Shown here: positions 1 to 6,061 of the stretch, in pieces
How the letters are laid out: the number at the start of each line of letters is the position of its first letter
How positions within the stretch are numbered: the stretch's first letter is position 1
Source: Anaerolineales bacterium
GTDB lineage: Bacteria; Chloroflexota; Anaerolineae; Anaerolineales; Villigracilaceae
Assembly: GCA_025966435.1 (NCBI GenBank)
Contig: JAICRQ010000148.1
Span: 1-7,952 of the forward strand
DNA length: 7,952 bases
Direction of reading: 5' to 3'
The notes under the pieces: generated by a model
Database searches by the model: none
Seen by the model: only the letters and a program-made list of their open reading frames with translations
Told to the model about the DNA's origin: nothing
Translations under genes and position numbers: made by a program

Positions 1-1982
1 ACTCACCGACCTTCCCGCCGCGCGACCTGTGGCTTTCGGGCTATTCCATTTCATATTATTACTTCGGTTATGTGATGGCATCCATGCTGGCGCTATTCAC
101 CGGCGTCCCCGCGACTATGGCATTCAACCTGATGCTCTCCCTGATCTTCGCCCTGAGCGCCGTCGGTGCCTACGGAATTTTGTATAACCTTCTTTCTACT
201 TTCCATTTTCAATCCTCGAACAGTGAATCGTCTATAGACCATAGACCATCGTCCATTTTTTCCCCTCTCCTCGCCCCCCTCTTCCTCCTCATCGTTTCCA
301 ATGTGGAAGGGTTCCTCGAAGTCCTTCACACACGCGGTTTTTTATGGAGGGACGGCAGTAATTTCTGGACGTGGCTGGATATCCCGGAACTGAGAGATGC
401 TCCCATCCAAACCGCCGCCTGGATTCCCGACCGTTTCTGGTGGTGGTGGCGCGCCTCTCGCGTCATTCAAGACTACGAGCTGAACGGCACGTTTCGTGAA
501 GTGATCGACGAGTTCCCGTTCTTCTCCTATCTACTCGGTGACCTGCATCCCCATGTGCTGGCAATGCCATTTAACCTGCTGGCGGTCGCGGTAGCATTGA
601 ACATTTTCTTCGGCGGTTGGAGCGGCAGGACGAATTTGTTCTTTGGGGAACTGCGAATCAGCAAAGCAGGCTTCTTTACCATTGCGCTCGTACTGGGCGG
701 ACTGGCTTTCCTTAATACATGGGATATCCTTATTGCCGGCGCGCTGATCGTTTTCAGTTACGCGCTGGCACAAGTCCGTGAGTTTGGGTGGAACTGGGGA
801 CGACTCGAAGATGTATTGCTGCTGGGATTCCCCGCTGTGGTCACAGCCTATTTGATGTACCTCCCGTTTTATATTGGCTTTGACTCGCAATTGGGCGGTG
901 TAATTCCGAACTTTATGTTCGTCACGCGCGGCGCACACCTTTGGGTGATGTGGGGCACTCTGTTTATTCCGCTCTTCGCCTTCCTGATCTATTTATGGCG
1001 TAATGGAATGCCTGCGGACTGGCGCAGGAGCTTGTTTACAGCACTGGGTATTGTGCTCCTCCTGCTACTGGCTATGTTTGTGGTGGGTTTTATCGGATTG
1101 AGATTAAGACCTGAGCTGGTTGAGCCAATTCTACAATCACAGGGACGTGATATTTCAGCCTTCCTCAGGGATAGCATGGCGCGCAGGTTAACGCATATTG
1201 GCAGTTTGCTTACGTTACTAGCGCTGTTCATCCCTGCTCTTGCATTCCTCCTTAAACCCCAGAGGAATCCCTCCTCATTTGTATTGCTGATGATTGCACT
1301 GGGTGTGCTGTTGATTATCGGCCCGGAATTTTTATATTTGCGCGATAACTTTGGCTACCGTATCAACACAATTTTCAAGTTTTATTATCAGGCATGGATT
1401 GTGTTAAGTCTCGCCGCTGCCTATGGAATCGCAGTGCTCTTTCGAAATTTGCGCGGCGCGGCAAATGTGGCTTTCAGTGTCGTCGTTGTCGTCGTATTGA
1501 TTGTTGGACTAACCTACCCCGCATTGAGCATCGTCAATAAAACCAACAACTTCAAACCGCCGTTTGGCTATACCCTCGACGACTTCGACCGTGTGCAGCG
1601 TGAGAACCCCGATGAAGCCGCGGCGATCACCTGGCTCCGATCCGCGCCGGATGGGGTCGTTGCCGAAGCGGTCGGCGGCGCGTATTCCAATTATGCGCGT
1701 ATTTCCATTTATACAGGTTTGCCGACTGTGCTAGGCTGGGGAAACCATGAAGGACAATGGCGCGATCAGGCTCTACAGGGCACACGCGCAGACGATATCG
1801 CAGCGTTGTATACCACCAACGATTGGGCCGCCACGCAAGACATCATCGATCGTTACAACATTCGTTATATTTATATCGGCAATCTCGAGCGCTCTACATA
1901 CAACGTGAATGAAGAGAAGTTCAATCGCTTCCTGAAGCCGGCGTTCCAACAGGGCAGCGTCACGGTGTATGAAGTGTCATAG
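1..1982 (+). CDS. DUF2298 / Chlor_Arch_YYY family multi-pass membrane protein (5' partial)
   Basis: The reading frame is open from base 3 to the TAG at 1980-1982, giving 659 visible residues; the true start is upstream, because conserved sequence lies before the first in-window ATG (69-71). Seen: a YYYFG motif at 54-68, the feature after which the YYY family is named; a DLHPHVLAMPF loop motif at 540-572; an LNTWD motif near 711-725; a GPEFLYLRDNFG...FKFYYQAW block at 1320-1397; and, in the soluble C-terminal tail, TGLPTVLGW followed by HEGQWR at 1713-1763. About ten to twelve hydrophobic segments separate these, with the tail starting near 1560. The family has no firmly established reaction. 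Its topology and its gene partner suggest a GT-C-like enzyme acting on lipid-linked sugar at the outer membrane face, which is inference. A polar loop at 193-254 is made of 7-base repeats, annotated separately. Confidence 0.88.
   Translation, partial: SPTFPPRDLWLSGYSISYYYFGYVMASMLALFTGVPATMAFNLMLSLIFALSAVGAYGILYNLLSTFHFQSSNSESSIDHRPSSIFSPLLAPLFLLIVSNVEGFLEVLHTRGFLWRDGSNFWTWLDIPELRDAPIQTAAWIPDRFWWWWRASRVIQDYELNGTFREVIDEFPFFSYLLGDLHPHVLAMPFNLLAVAVALNIFFGGWSGRTNLFFGELRISKAGFFTIALVLGGLAFLNTWDILIAGALIVFSYALAQVREFGWNWGRLEDVLLLGFPAVVTAYLMYLPFYIGFDSQLGGVIPNFMFVTRGAHLWVMWGTLFIPLFAFLIYLWRNGMPADWRRSLFTALGIVLLLLLAMFVVGFIGLRLRPELVEPILQSQGRDISAFLRDSMARRLTHIGSLLTLLALFIPALAFLLKPQRNPSSFVLLMIALGVLLIIGPEFLYLRDNFGYRINTIFKFYYQAWIVLSLAAAYGIAVLFRNLRGAANVAFSVVVVVVLIVGLTYPALSIVNKTNNFKPPFGYTLDDFDRVQRENPDEAAAITWLRSAPDGVVAEAVGGAYSNYARISIYTGLPTVLGWGNHEGQWRDQALQGTRADDIAALYTTNDWAATQDIIDRYNIRYIYIGNLERSTYNVNEEKFNRFLKPAFQQGSVTVYEVS
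193..254 (+). repeat. Two short 7-base tandem arrays inside the YYY-family gene
   Basis: Two degenerate heptamer arrays lie within coding sequence. The first, 193-213, reads TTTCTAC TTTCCAT TTTCAAT. The second, 234-254, reads ATAGACC ATAGACC ATCGTCC. Each is 21 bases, so three repeats equal seven codons and keep the frame although the unit is not a multiple of three. The segment encodes a Ser/His/Asn-rich polar stretch between two membrane segments, where length variation should be tolerated. The arrays are seen directly; whether they belong to a genome-wide family cannot be told from here. Confidence 0.65.
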
Positions 1983-1991
1983 TGATTTCAT

Positions 1992-2050
1992 GTCGTTGCG
2001 AGGAGCGACACTTGCATCGCCGCAAGTGCAAGTGAGCGACGAAGTAACAC
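1992..2050. repeat. REP-like palindromic element with a nested hairpin
   Basis: The outer halves, GTCGTTGCGAGGAGCGA (1992-2008) and AGCGACGAAGTAAC (2035-2048), resemble the two halves of a dispersed element I recall from many bacterial genomes, TTGCGAGGAGCGA-AGCGACGAAGCAA. Here they are separated by exactly 26 bases (2009-2034) that form their own hairpin. CACTTGCA at 2009-2016 pairs with TGCAAGTG at 2027-2034. Alternatively CACTTGC at 2009-2015 pairs with GCAAGTG at 2022-2028, because GCAAGT is tandemly duplicated at 2022-2033. The element lies wholly in the gap between the two membrane-protein genes. The pairing is seen; membership in a REP family is from memory and unverified. Confidence 0.55.
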
Positions 2051-2051
2051 C

Positions 2052-2076
2052 GGCACTGGCACCCGGTGCAAGTGCC
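2052..2076. repeat. 25-base near-perfect palindrome
   Basis: GGCACTGGCACC (2052-2063) and GGTGCAAGTGCC (2065-2076) are inverted repeats of 12 bases with one mismatch around a central C. The 9-mer GTGCAAGTG at 2066-2074 also occurs at 2026-2034 in the preceding element, so the two palindromes look related. In RNA it would form a strong GC-rich stem that could weaken read-through from the upstream gene. No T-run follows (the next bases are TCCTTGCATT), so it is not a standard intrinsic terminator. Confidence 0.55.
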
Positions 2077-2099
2077 TCCTTGCATTGACGTAACACGAG

Positions 2100-2105
2100 T
2101 AAAAT
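2100..2105 (+). promoter_or_regulatory. Candidate -10 box (TAAAAT) for a near-leaderless transcript
   Basis: TAAAAT fits the TANNNT pattern and ends six bases before the ATG at 2112, so a transcript would begin at or within a base or so of the start codon. No Shine-Dalgarno sequence precedes the ATG, and an in-frame TAA at 2100-2102 rules out an upstream start in this frame. A TTGACG at 2085-2090 is too close (9-base spacer) to serve as a standard -35. It would drive the 2112-6031 gene block. This is inference from spacing only. Confidence 0.4.
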
Positions 2106-2111
2106 ACCTTT

Positions 2112-3917
2112 ATGAATTCTTCCCCATTCAAACATGAAGGCTGGCTGTATTGGCTAGCCTTTCTTATAGCGCTAGGCTTTCGCTTGATTCAACTCGGCGC
2201 TTCGCCTCTCACCGACTCGGAGGCGACTCTCGCCCTGCAAGCTTTGGAAATCGCGCAGGGGAAGGCACCGCTGCTCAGCCCGCAGCCCGGTTATATTCTT
2301 TTCGCCAGTATTTTGTTTGCAGTTATCAACACTACGAACTTCATGGCGCGTTTCATCCCTGCCATTGTGGGGAGCCTGCTTGTATTTGCCCCCTACCTTT
2401 TCAGAGACAAGATCAAACCGCGCCCGGCTCTGATCCTTGCATTTCTCTTTGCTATCGACCCAGGACTTGTGGCATTATCGCGCCAGGCGAGTGGAACGAT
2501 GCTGGCAGTCACGTTTCTGCTCTTCGCCTGGGGGATGTGGAGGAACCAGCGACTCACCCTGGCGGGAGTCTTCGCCGGTCTTGCCCTCCTCTCCGGTCCT
2601 TCTCTCTGGGCAGGCTTGCTCGTCCTCGGGCTCACCTGGCTCTTCCTCCAGGGAATGGAATCAAAACCAGCATCAAGTGAAGCAACAGACCAATCTCTAA
2701 TCTCTAATCCTCCAGTCTCCGATCCTCCAATTACCAATTATCGCGAAGCATCCCCGTGGGACCAATTACTCCTCTCTATTTATCGGCCTGCCCTCACCTC
2801 TCTAATCCTCACCATCCTCTTCGGTGGCACCCTGTTTTTCCTTTCGCCAAATGGCTTAAGCGCCTGGCTTTCTGCGTTACCGGAATATCTCAGAGGTTGG
2901 ACGGCTCCATCCCCTATGAGCGCCGGACGCGTGCTTCTGGCTTTTTTTGCTTACGAGCCGCTGGGGATTTTCCTTGCTATCCTTTCCCTGATTCGAGGCT
3001 ATCGCACAAAAAGCCCGCGTATTCTCCGTTTGAGCCTGTGGCTGGGCGTTGCACTTCTTCTTGCGATTTTTTATCGACAGACGAATGAACTGGTCTGGGT
3101 GATTCTGCCTCTGCTCACACTAGCCGCCTTGGAACTCTCGCGTGCGTTCCACCTCTTTGCGGAGGAACGGGTTGAAGTTGGCGTGGTTGCCCTCGCGCTG
3201 ATGATCCTTCTTGTGTACTTCTGGTTTGGCGTGTCAAAGATCGCGTTGGATCCGGTTGCCAGCCTGGCTACCACTACACTGCCGCTCCTGGGCAGGAACA
3301 TTCAGATGCCCGGTGCGCCGTATATGGTTTTAGTAGGTGTGGCTCTCATTATCATCCTGTGTGTCTCATTCGTCGCTTTTGGCTGGTCCGCGCGCACGGC
3401 ATGGCTGGGGACAACCTGGGCGTTCGTTATCTGTTTGGGATTTTACAGCCTGGGTGCAGCCTGGGGTGCAAGCGGATTGCGCGCCTCCAATGGTGTCGAG
3501 CTCTGGAAATCTGGCCGGGCACCGGCCCAGCCAGACTTGTTGCTCGCCAGCCTAAATGACGCTTCGGAATTCAGCCTCGGTCATGATCAATCCCAGCCTG
3601 TGACTGTGATGGGGATCGATTCGCCTGCCCTCGAGTGGATACTGCGAGATCGCAGTGTAGAAATGGTATCTACGCTTGATCCTCAGGTTGCGCCGCCTAT
3701 TGTCATCACACCCGTTATGGGTGACTTGGGTCTCCCGGCGGCGTATCGCGGGCAGGATTTCATCTGGAGGCAAACACCTCGCTGGCAGGAAATTCAGAAC
3801 CCTGATTGGATTCGCTGGCTCGTGTTCCGCCAGTTGCCGCAAGAAGATGAAACCATCGTCCTCTGGGTGCGCGACGACCTGTTTCCCGACGCGCGGGAAG
3901 CCTCGCAACAACCGTAG
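2112..3917 (+). CDS. GT-C-like (ArnT/PMT or Agl23-like) multi-pass membrane glycosyltransferase, probable
   Basis: This is a 601-residue, very hydrophobic protein. The first membrane helix (about residues 11-28) is followed by a loop with TDSEA, D35 and E37, placed like the acidic catalytic pair in the first outer loop of GT-C enzymes such as ArnT and protein mannosyltransferases. Roughly ten to twelve membrane segments run to about residue 452, then a soluble C-terminal region (about 454-601) ends in an IVLWVRDDLF motif. The layout matches the TIGR03663 / Agl23-like proteins that I recall accompanying YYY proteins in Chloroflexota. The likely role is transfer of a sugar from a polyprenyl-phosphate donor at the outer membrane face; the substrate is unknown. 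The ATG is the first possible start after an in-frame TAA at 2100. Residues about 194-211 form a polar loop encoded by heptamer repeats. cmk follows after 20 bases, so co-transcription is plausible. The family call rests on topology and short motifs. Confidence 0.65.
   Translation: MNSSPFKHEGWLYWLAFLIALGFRLIQLGASPLTDSEATLALQALEIAQGKAPLLSPQPGYILFASILFAVINTTNFMARFIPAIVGSLLVFAPYLFRDKIKPRPALILAFLFAIDPGLVALSRQASGTMLAVTFLLFAWGMWRNQRLTLAGVFAGLALLSGPSLWAGLLVLGLTWLFLQGMESKPASSEATDQSLISNPPVSDPPITNYREASPWDQLLLSIYRPALTSLILTILFGGTLFFLSPNGLSAWLSALPEYLRGWTAPSPMSAGRVLLAFFAYEPLGIFLAILSLIRGYRTKSPRILRLSLWLGVALLLAIFYRQTNELVWVILPLLTLAALELSRAFHLFAEERVEVGVVALALMILLVYFWFGVSKIALDPVASLATTTLPLLGRNIQMPGAPYMVLVGVALIIILCVSFVAFGWSARTAWLGTTWAFVICLGFYSLGAAWGASGLRASNGVELWKSGRAPAQPDLLLASLNDASEFSLGHDQSQPVTVMGIDSPALEWILRDRSVEMVSTLDPQVAPPIVITPVMGDLGLPAAYRGQDFIWRQTPRWQEIQNPDWIRWLVFRQLPQEDETIVLWVRDDLFPDAREASQQP
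2692..2742 (+). repeat. Degenerate 7/8-base tandem repeat inside the GT-C-like gene
   Basis: Seven consecutive units can be read: AATCTCT, AATCTCT, AATCCTCC, AGTCTCC, GATCCTCC, AATTACC, AATTATC. They span 51 bases, exactly 17 codons, so the array preserves the frame although its unit is not a multiple of three. It encodes a Ser/Pro/Asn-rich polar stretch (about residues 194-211) between the hydrophobic segment ending near residue 181 and the next one near 226. The composition is unlike the flanking membrane-coding DNA. Similar in kind to the arrays at 193-254. Confidence 0.7.
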
Positions 3918-3937
3918 TACACCAATCACAATTAAGC

Positions 3938-4627
3938 ATGAACAAGGTGACCTCCCAGATTCCCTCCATTATCGCAATTGATGGGCCCGCCGCCTCCGGC
4001 AAATCGACGATCGGTTTGCGGCTTGCCAAAACTCTTGGTTATCTGTTCTTCGATACAGGCGTGATGTACCGCGCCATCACCTGGCTTGCCTTGCAACGTG
4101 GCATCGACATCCATGATGAGGCGGCGGTGAGCGCGCTGGCAGAGGAAACACAGATCGACGTCGCGCCTGCCTCCAAGCCTGATGGACGCGCCTGTGACGT
4201 TCTCGTGAATGGTCAGGATATCACCTGGGAGGTGCGCAGCCGCAGTGTCGATGCCAATGTTTCCATTGTTGCCGCGTATGGAGGTGTTCGGCGCGCGTTA
4301 AGTCAGCAACAAAGACGCGTGGGGCAGCGGGGGAACATTGTGATGGTTGGACGCGACATTGGGACCGTGGTGTTGCCTGAGGCGGACCTGAAAATATATC
4401 TGGATGCCACCGCCGAAGAACGCGCCCGGAGACGGTATGACGAGATTATTGCTCGCGGCGGCAAAACGGACTACGATGGGATTCTCAAACGGGTGATCGA
4501 GCGCGACCACATCGACTCGACCCGCGACATGGCTCCCCTGAAAGCAGCCGAAGATGCTGTTGTGCTCAACTCCGATCAACTGAACGAGGACCAGGTGTTC
4601 GAACGAGTGCTGGCATTGGTCAAATGA
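3938..4627 (+). CDS. cmk: Cytidylate kinase (CMP/dCMP kinase)
   Basis: This 229-residue cytoplasmic enzyme phosphorylates CMP and dCMP with ATP, giving CDP/dCDP for nucleotide pools and for CDP-diacylglycerol. Seen: P-loop GPAASGKST at residues 16-24; the DTGVMYRA block (D39 to A46) found in bacterial CMP kinases; a CMP-binding insert containing RSRSVDANVS (100-109); VGRDIGTVV at 137-145; the lid-type arginines ERARRR at 161-166; and D193/R196 in DSTRDMAPL, equivalent to the CMP-contacting Asp/Arg pair of the E. coli enzyme. The length is normal for a stand-alone CMK. The ATG places the usual hydrophobic strand and P-loop near the N terminus. No Shine-Dalgarno or promoter-like box is visible in the 20-base gap, so it is probably read from an upstream promoter. 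Its stop overlaps the next ATG as ATGA (4624-4627), suggesting translational coupling. All key motifs are intact. Confidence 0.96.
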   Translation: MNKVTSQIPSIIAIDGPAASGKSTIGLRLAKTLGYLFFDTGVMYRAITWLALQRGIDIHDEAAVSALAEETQIDVAPASKPDGRACDVLVNGQDITWEVRSRSVDANVSIVAAYGGVRRALSQQQRRVGQRGNIVMVGRDIGTVVLPEADLKIYLDATAEERARRRYDEIIARGGKTDYDGILKRVIERDHIDSTRDMAPLKAAEDAVVLNSDQLNEDQVFERVLALVK

Positions 4628-5316
4628 GTGGCGTCCTCTGTAGTGTTCCCTTTCGTTTCAGATTTAGCCGACCTTTTCTAAAGACGTTGTTTCGAGGCAT
4701 CTTTCACGTGTTGGCGCGTGTAAAGGTTATTGGAACAGAAAACATCCCCTATGGTAAAGCGTATGTGGCTGCTATGAATCACGTCTCGATCTTCGACCCG
4801 CCGTTTGTAGCCGCCTTCTGGCCCGAAGAACTGGAGATCATTGGCGCCAGCGATGTCTTTGAGAAACCCGGGCAGGGGCAGTTGCTCAGGCTGTATGGCG
4901 TGATCCCGGTCTATCGCGGGGAGTATGACCGTTCGCTCTTTACAAAGCTGATTTCTATTCTCAATGCGGGCCGTCCCTTGCTGATTGCTCCGGAAGGAGG
5001 GCGTTCCCACGTCACCGCTATGCAGCGCGCCAAGCCCGGCATTGCGTATCTCGTGGAAAAAACAGGCGTCCCTGTTTTGCCCGTGGCATTGATCGGAACG
5101 ACAGAAGATTTCTGGCAGCGCGCCAGACGCGGGGAAAAGCCTCCGCTTGAAATGCGTGTTGGCAAACCCATTACCCTGCCTCTCATTACAACCAAAGGTT
5201 CAGTGAAACACGAGGCGCGACAGCAAAACGCGGATCTGGTGATGTCGTATTTGGCAGGCTTGTTACCTGAGGAATATCGAGGTGTGTATGCTGGATCAGC
5301 CATCATCTCCTCCTAA
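4624..5316 (+). CDS. plsC: PlsC-family 1-acylglycerol-3-phosphate acyltransferase
   Basis: This 230-residue LPLAT-family protein probably acylates 1-acyl-glycerol-3-phosphate to phosphatidic acid at the inner membrane face. Seen in order: a hydrophobic, basic N terminus (residues about 8-32) suited to membrane attachment; catalytic motif I NHVSIFD with H53 and D58 (H-x4-D); motif II GVIPVYRG (92-99); motif III APEGGRS (122-128), with Gly where FPEGTRS has Thr; and motif IV VPVLPVA (149-155). It ends with LLPEEYRG (213-220), shared with the next gene. The ATG overlaps the cmk stop, so translation is probably coupled. The last 29 bases overlap the downstream paralog. Adjacent cmk and plsC genes also occur in other bacteria, consistent with phospholipid supply. 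The acyl-donor preference and exact acceptor cannot be read from sequence. Confidence 0.9.
   Translation: MSGVLCSVPFRFRFSRPFLKTLFRGIFHVLARVKVIGTENIPYGKAYVAAMNHVSIFDPPFVAAFWPEELEIIGASDVFEKPGQGQLLRLYGVIPVYRGEYDRSLFTKLISILNAGRPLLIAPEGGRSHVTAMQRAKPGIAYLVEKTGVPVLPVALIGTTEDFWQRARRGEKPPLEMRVGKPITLPLITTKGSVKHEARQQNADLVMSYLAGLLPEEYRGVYAGSAIISS
5279..5282 (+). promoter_or_regulatory. GAGG ribosome binding site deciding the second acyltransferase start
   Basis: GAGG lies five bases (TGTGT) before the ATG at 5288, within the coding sequence of the preceding acyltransferase. It favours ATG 5288 over the in-frame GTG at 5282, which overlaps the GAGG itself. The same core is absent before the other starts in the window, so this gene may be the only one here using a normal Shine-Dalgarno. 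Confidence 0.5.
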
Positions 5317-6031
5317 GCCTATTACCGATGTATGGCGACCGGAGCTGGTTTCCCTGCCGAAGCTCACCTTCTCAAGGCGGGTATTCCGAGTATTTCTACG
5401 CGGCGTTACAAAATTGCTAACGTTTCTCCTGCTGCGTGCGGAAGTCAGCGGGCTGGAGAATTTCCCCCGGCATGGACCTGCCCTTATTGTCTTCAATCAT
5501 CTGGGTGACACCGATGCGGTGTTGATGATGGCAACCCTTCCGTTCAAATCCCCGGTGGAAGGGATTGGGAAGATCGAGTTAAACGACCACTGGCTGGTAG
5601 GACCAGTCTTTCGCGCCCACGGAATTATCTGGGTGCATCGCGGGCGGCCAGATCGGAGAGCCTTACGTGCCGCGTTAGATGCTTTGGCAGAAGAACGTAT
5701 GGTCACGCTCGCGCCGGAAGGCAGGCAGTCTGTGATCGGCGGGCTGGAAGAAGGCAACGCAGGAGCCGCGTTTCTGGCGTTAAAATCCGGCGCGCCCATT
5801 GTTCCTGTAGCGATGACGGGGACTGAGAATAGCAATATCTACGGTTACTTGAAACAATGGAAACGAGCGCCGGTGACGCTGAGAGTGGGGAAACCATTTT
5901 TCTTGCCCGTGCATCCGTCCGGAGATCGTCAGAAAACATTGCAGGAAGGAACGCGCTTGATCATGGAGACATTGGCGAGCCTCCTTCCTGAGTTGTATAG
6001 GGGAAAATTCAAGTCCAATCCTGAGAAGTAG
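5288..6031 (+). CDS. PlsC-family lysophospholipid acyltransferase, second tandem copy
   Basis: From ATG 5288 this is 247 residues (249 if the GTG at 5282 is used). Seen: an amphipathic or hydrophobic N-terminal region (about residues 32-50); motif I NHLGDTD with H71 and D76 (H-x4-D); motif II GIIWVHRG (112-119); motif III APEGRQS (142-148); motif IV APIVPVAM (169-176); and a C-terminal LLPELYRG (232-239). The family transfers acyl groups to lysophosphatidic acid or related lysolipids at the cytoplasmic membrane. The shared LLPE-x-YRG tail with the upstream gene suggests an old tandem duplication, though overall similarity is modest. Motif III is odd: the usual Thr-Arg after Glu-Gly is Arg-Gln, so acceptor binding may differ. 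A different lysolipid or an acyl-transfer role outside the main phosphatidate step is possible; the substrate is unknown. Confidence 0.87.
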   Translation: MLDQPSSPPKPITDVWRPELVSLPKLTFSRRVFRVFLRGVTKLLTFLLLRAEVSGLENFPRHGPALIVFNHLGDTDAVLMMATLPFKSPVEGIGKIELNDHWLVGPVFRAHGIIWVHRGRPDRRALRAALDALAEERMVTLAPEGRQSVIGGLEEGNAGAAFLALKSGAPIVPVAMTGTENSNIYGYLKQWKRAPVTLRVGKPFFLPVHPSGDRQKTLQEGTRLIMETLASLLPELYRGKFKSNPEK

Positions 6032-6047
6032 GCATGTAATTTAGCGC

Positions 6048-6053
6048 TATAAT
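6048..6053 (+). promoter_or_regulatory. Candidate -10 box (TATAAT) for the sensor gene
   Basis: A perfect TATAAT ends eight bases before the ATG at 6062, predicting a transcript with almost no 5' leader. No Shine-Dalgarno is present between the box and the ATG. The upstream -35 region (GAAGTA at the 17-base spacing) is poor. The box overlaps an 8-base palindrome TAGCGCTA (6042-6049). The arrangement parallels the TAAAAT before 2112, which supports both, but neither is shown experimentally. Confidence 0.5.
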
Positions 6054-6061
6054 GAATCACT

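Noticed and set aside
531..938. Minus-strand open frame of 135 codons
   Set aside because: It is fully inside the YYY-family gene, polar and without recognisable motifs; it is an antisense shadow of a well-supported membrane protein.
1476..1493. GTC/GTT repeat encoding six consecutive valines
   Set aside because: It sits in a membrane helix where runs of Val are ordinary, and no repeat unit extends beyond the codons.
2052..2085. Intrinsic terminator after the YYY-family gene
   Set aside because: The stem is strong but no T-run follows, so it was kept only as a palindrome.
2085..2105. TTGACG plus TAAAAT as a standard -35/-10 promoter
   Set aside because: The spacer is only 9 bases, far below the usual 16-18, so only the TAAAAT box was kept.
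3552..3929. Minus-strand open frame of 125 codons over the end of the GT-C-like gene
   Set aside because: It lies antisense to a conserved C-terminal tail, has no motif and no start signal, and its composition mirrors the + strand codons.
5282..5287. GTG start for the second acyltransferase
   Set aside because: This GTG overlaps the GAGG that is well spaced for ATG 5288, so the ATG was preferred; the difference is two residues.
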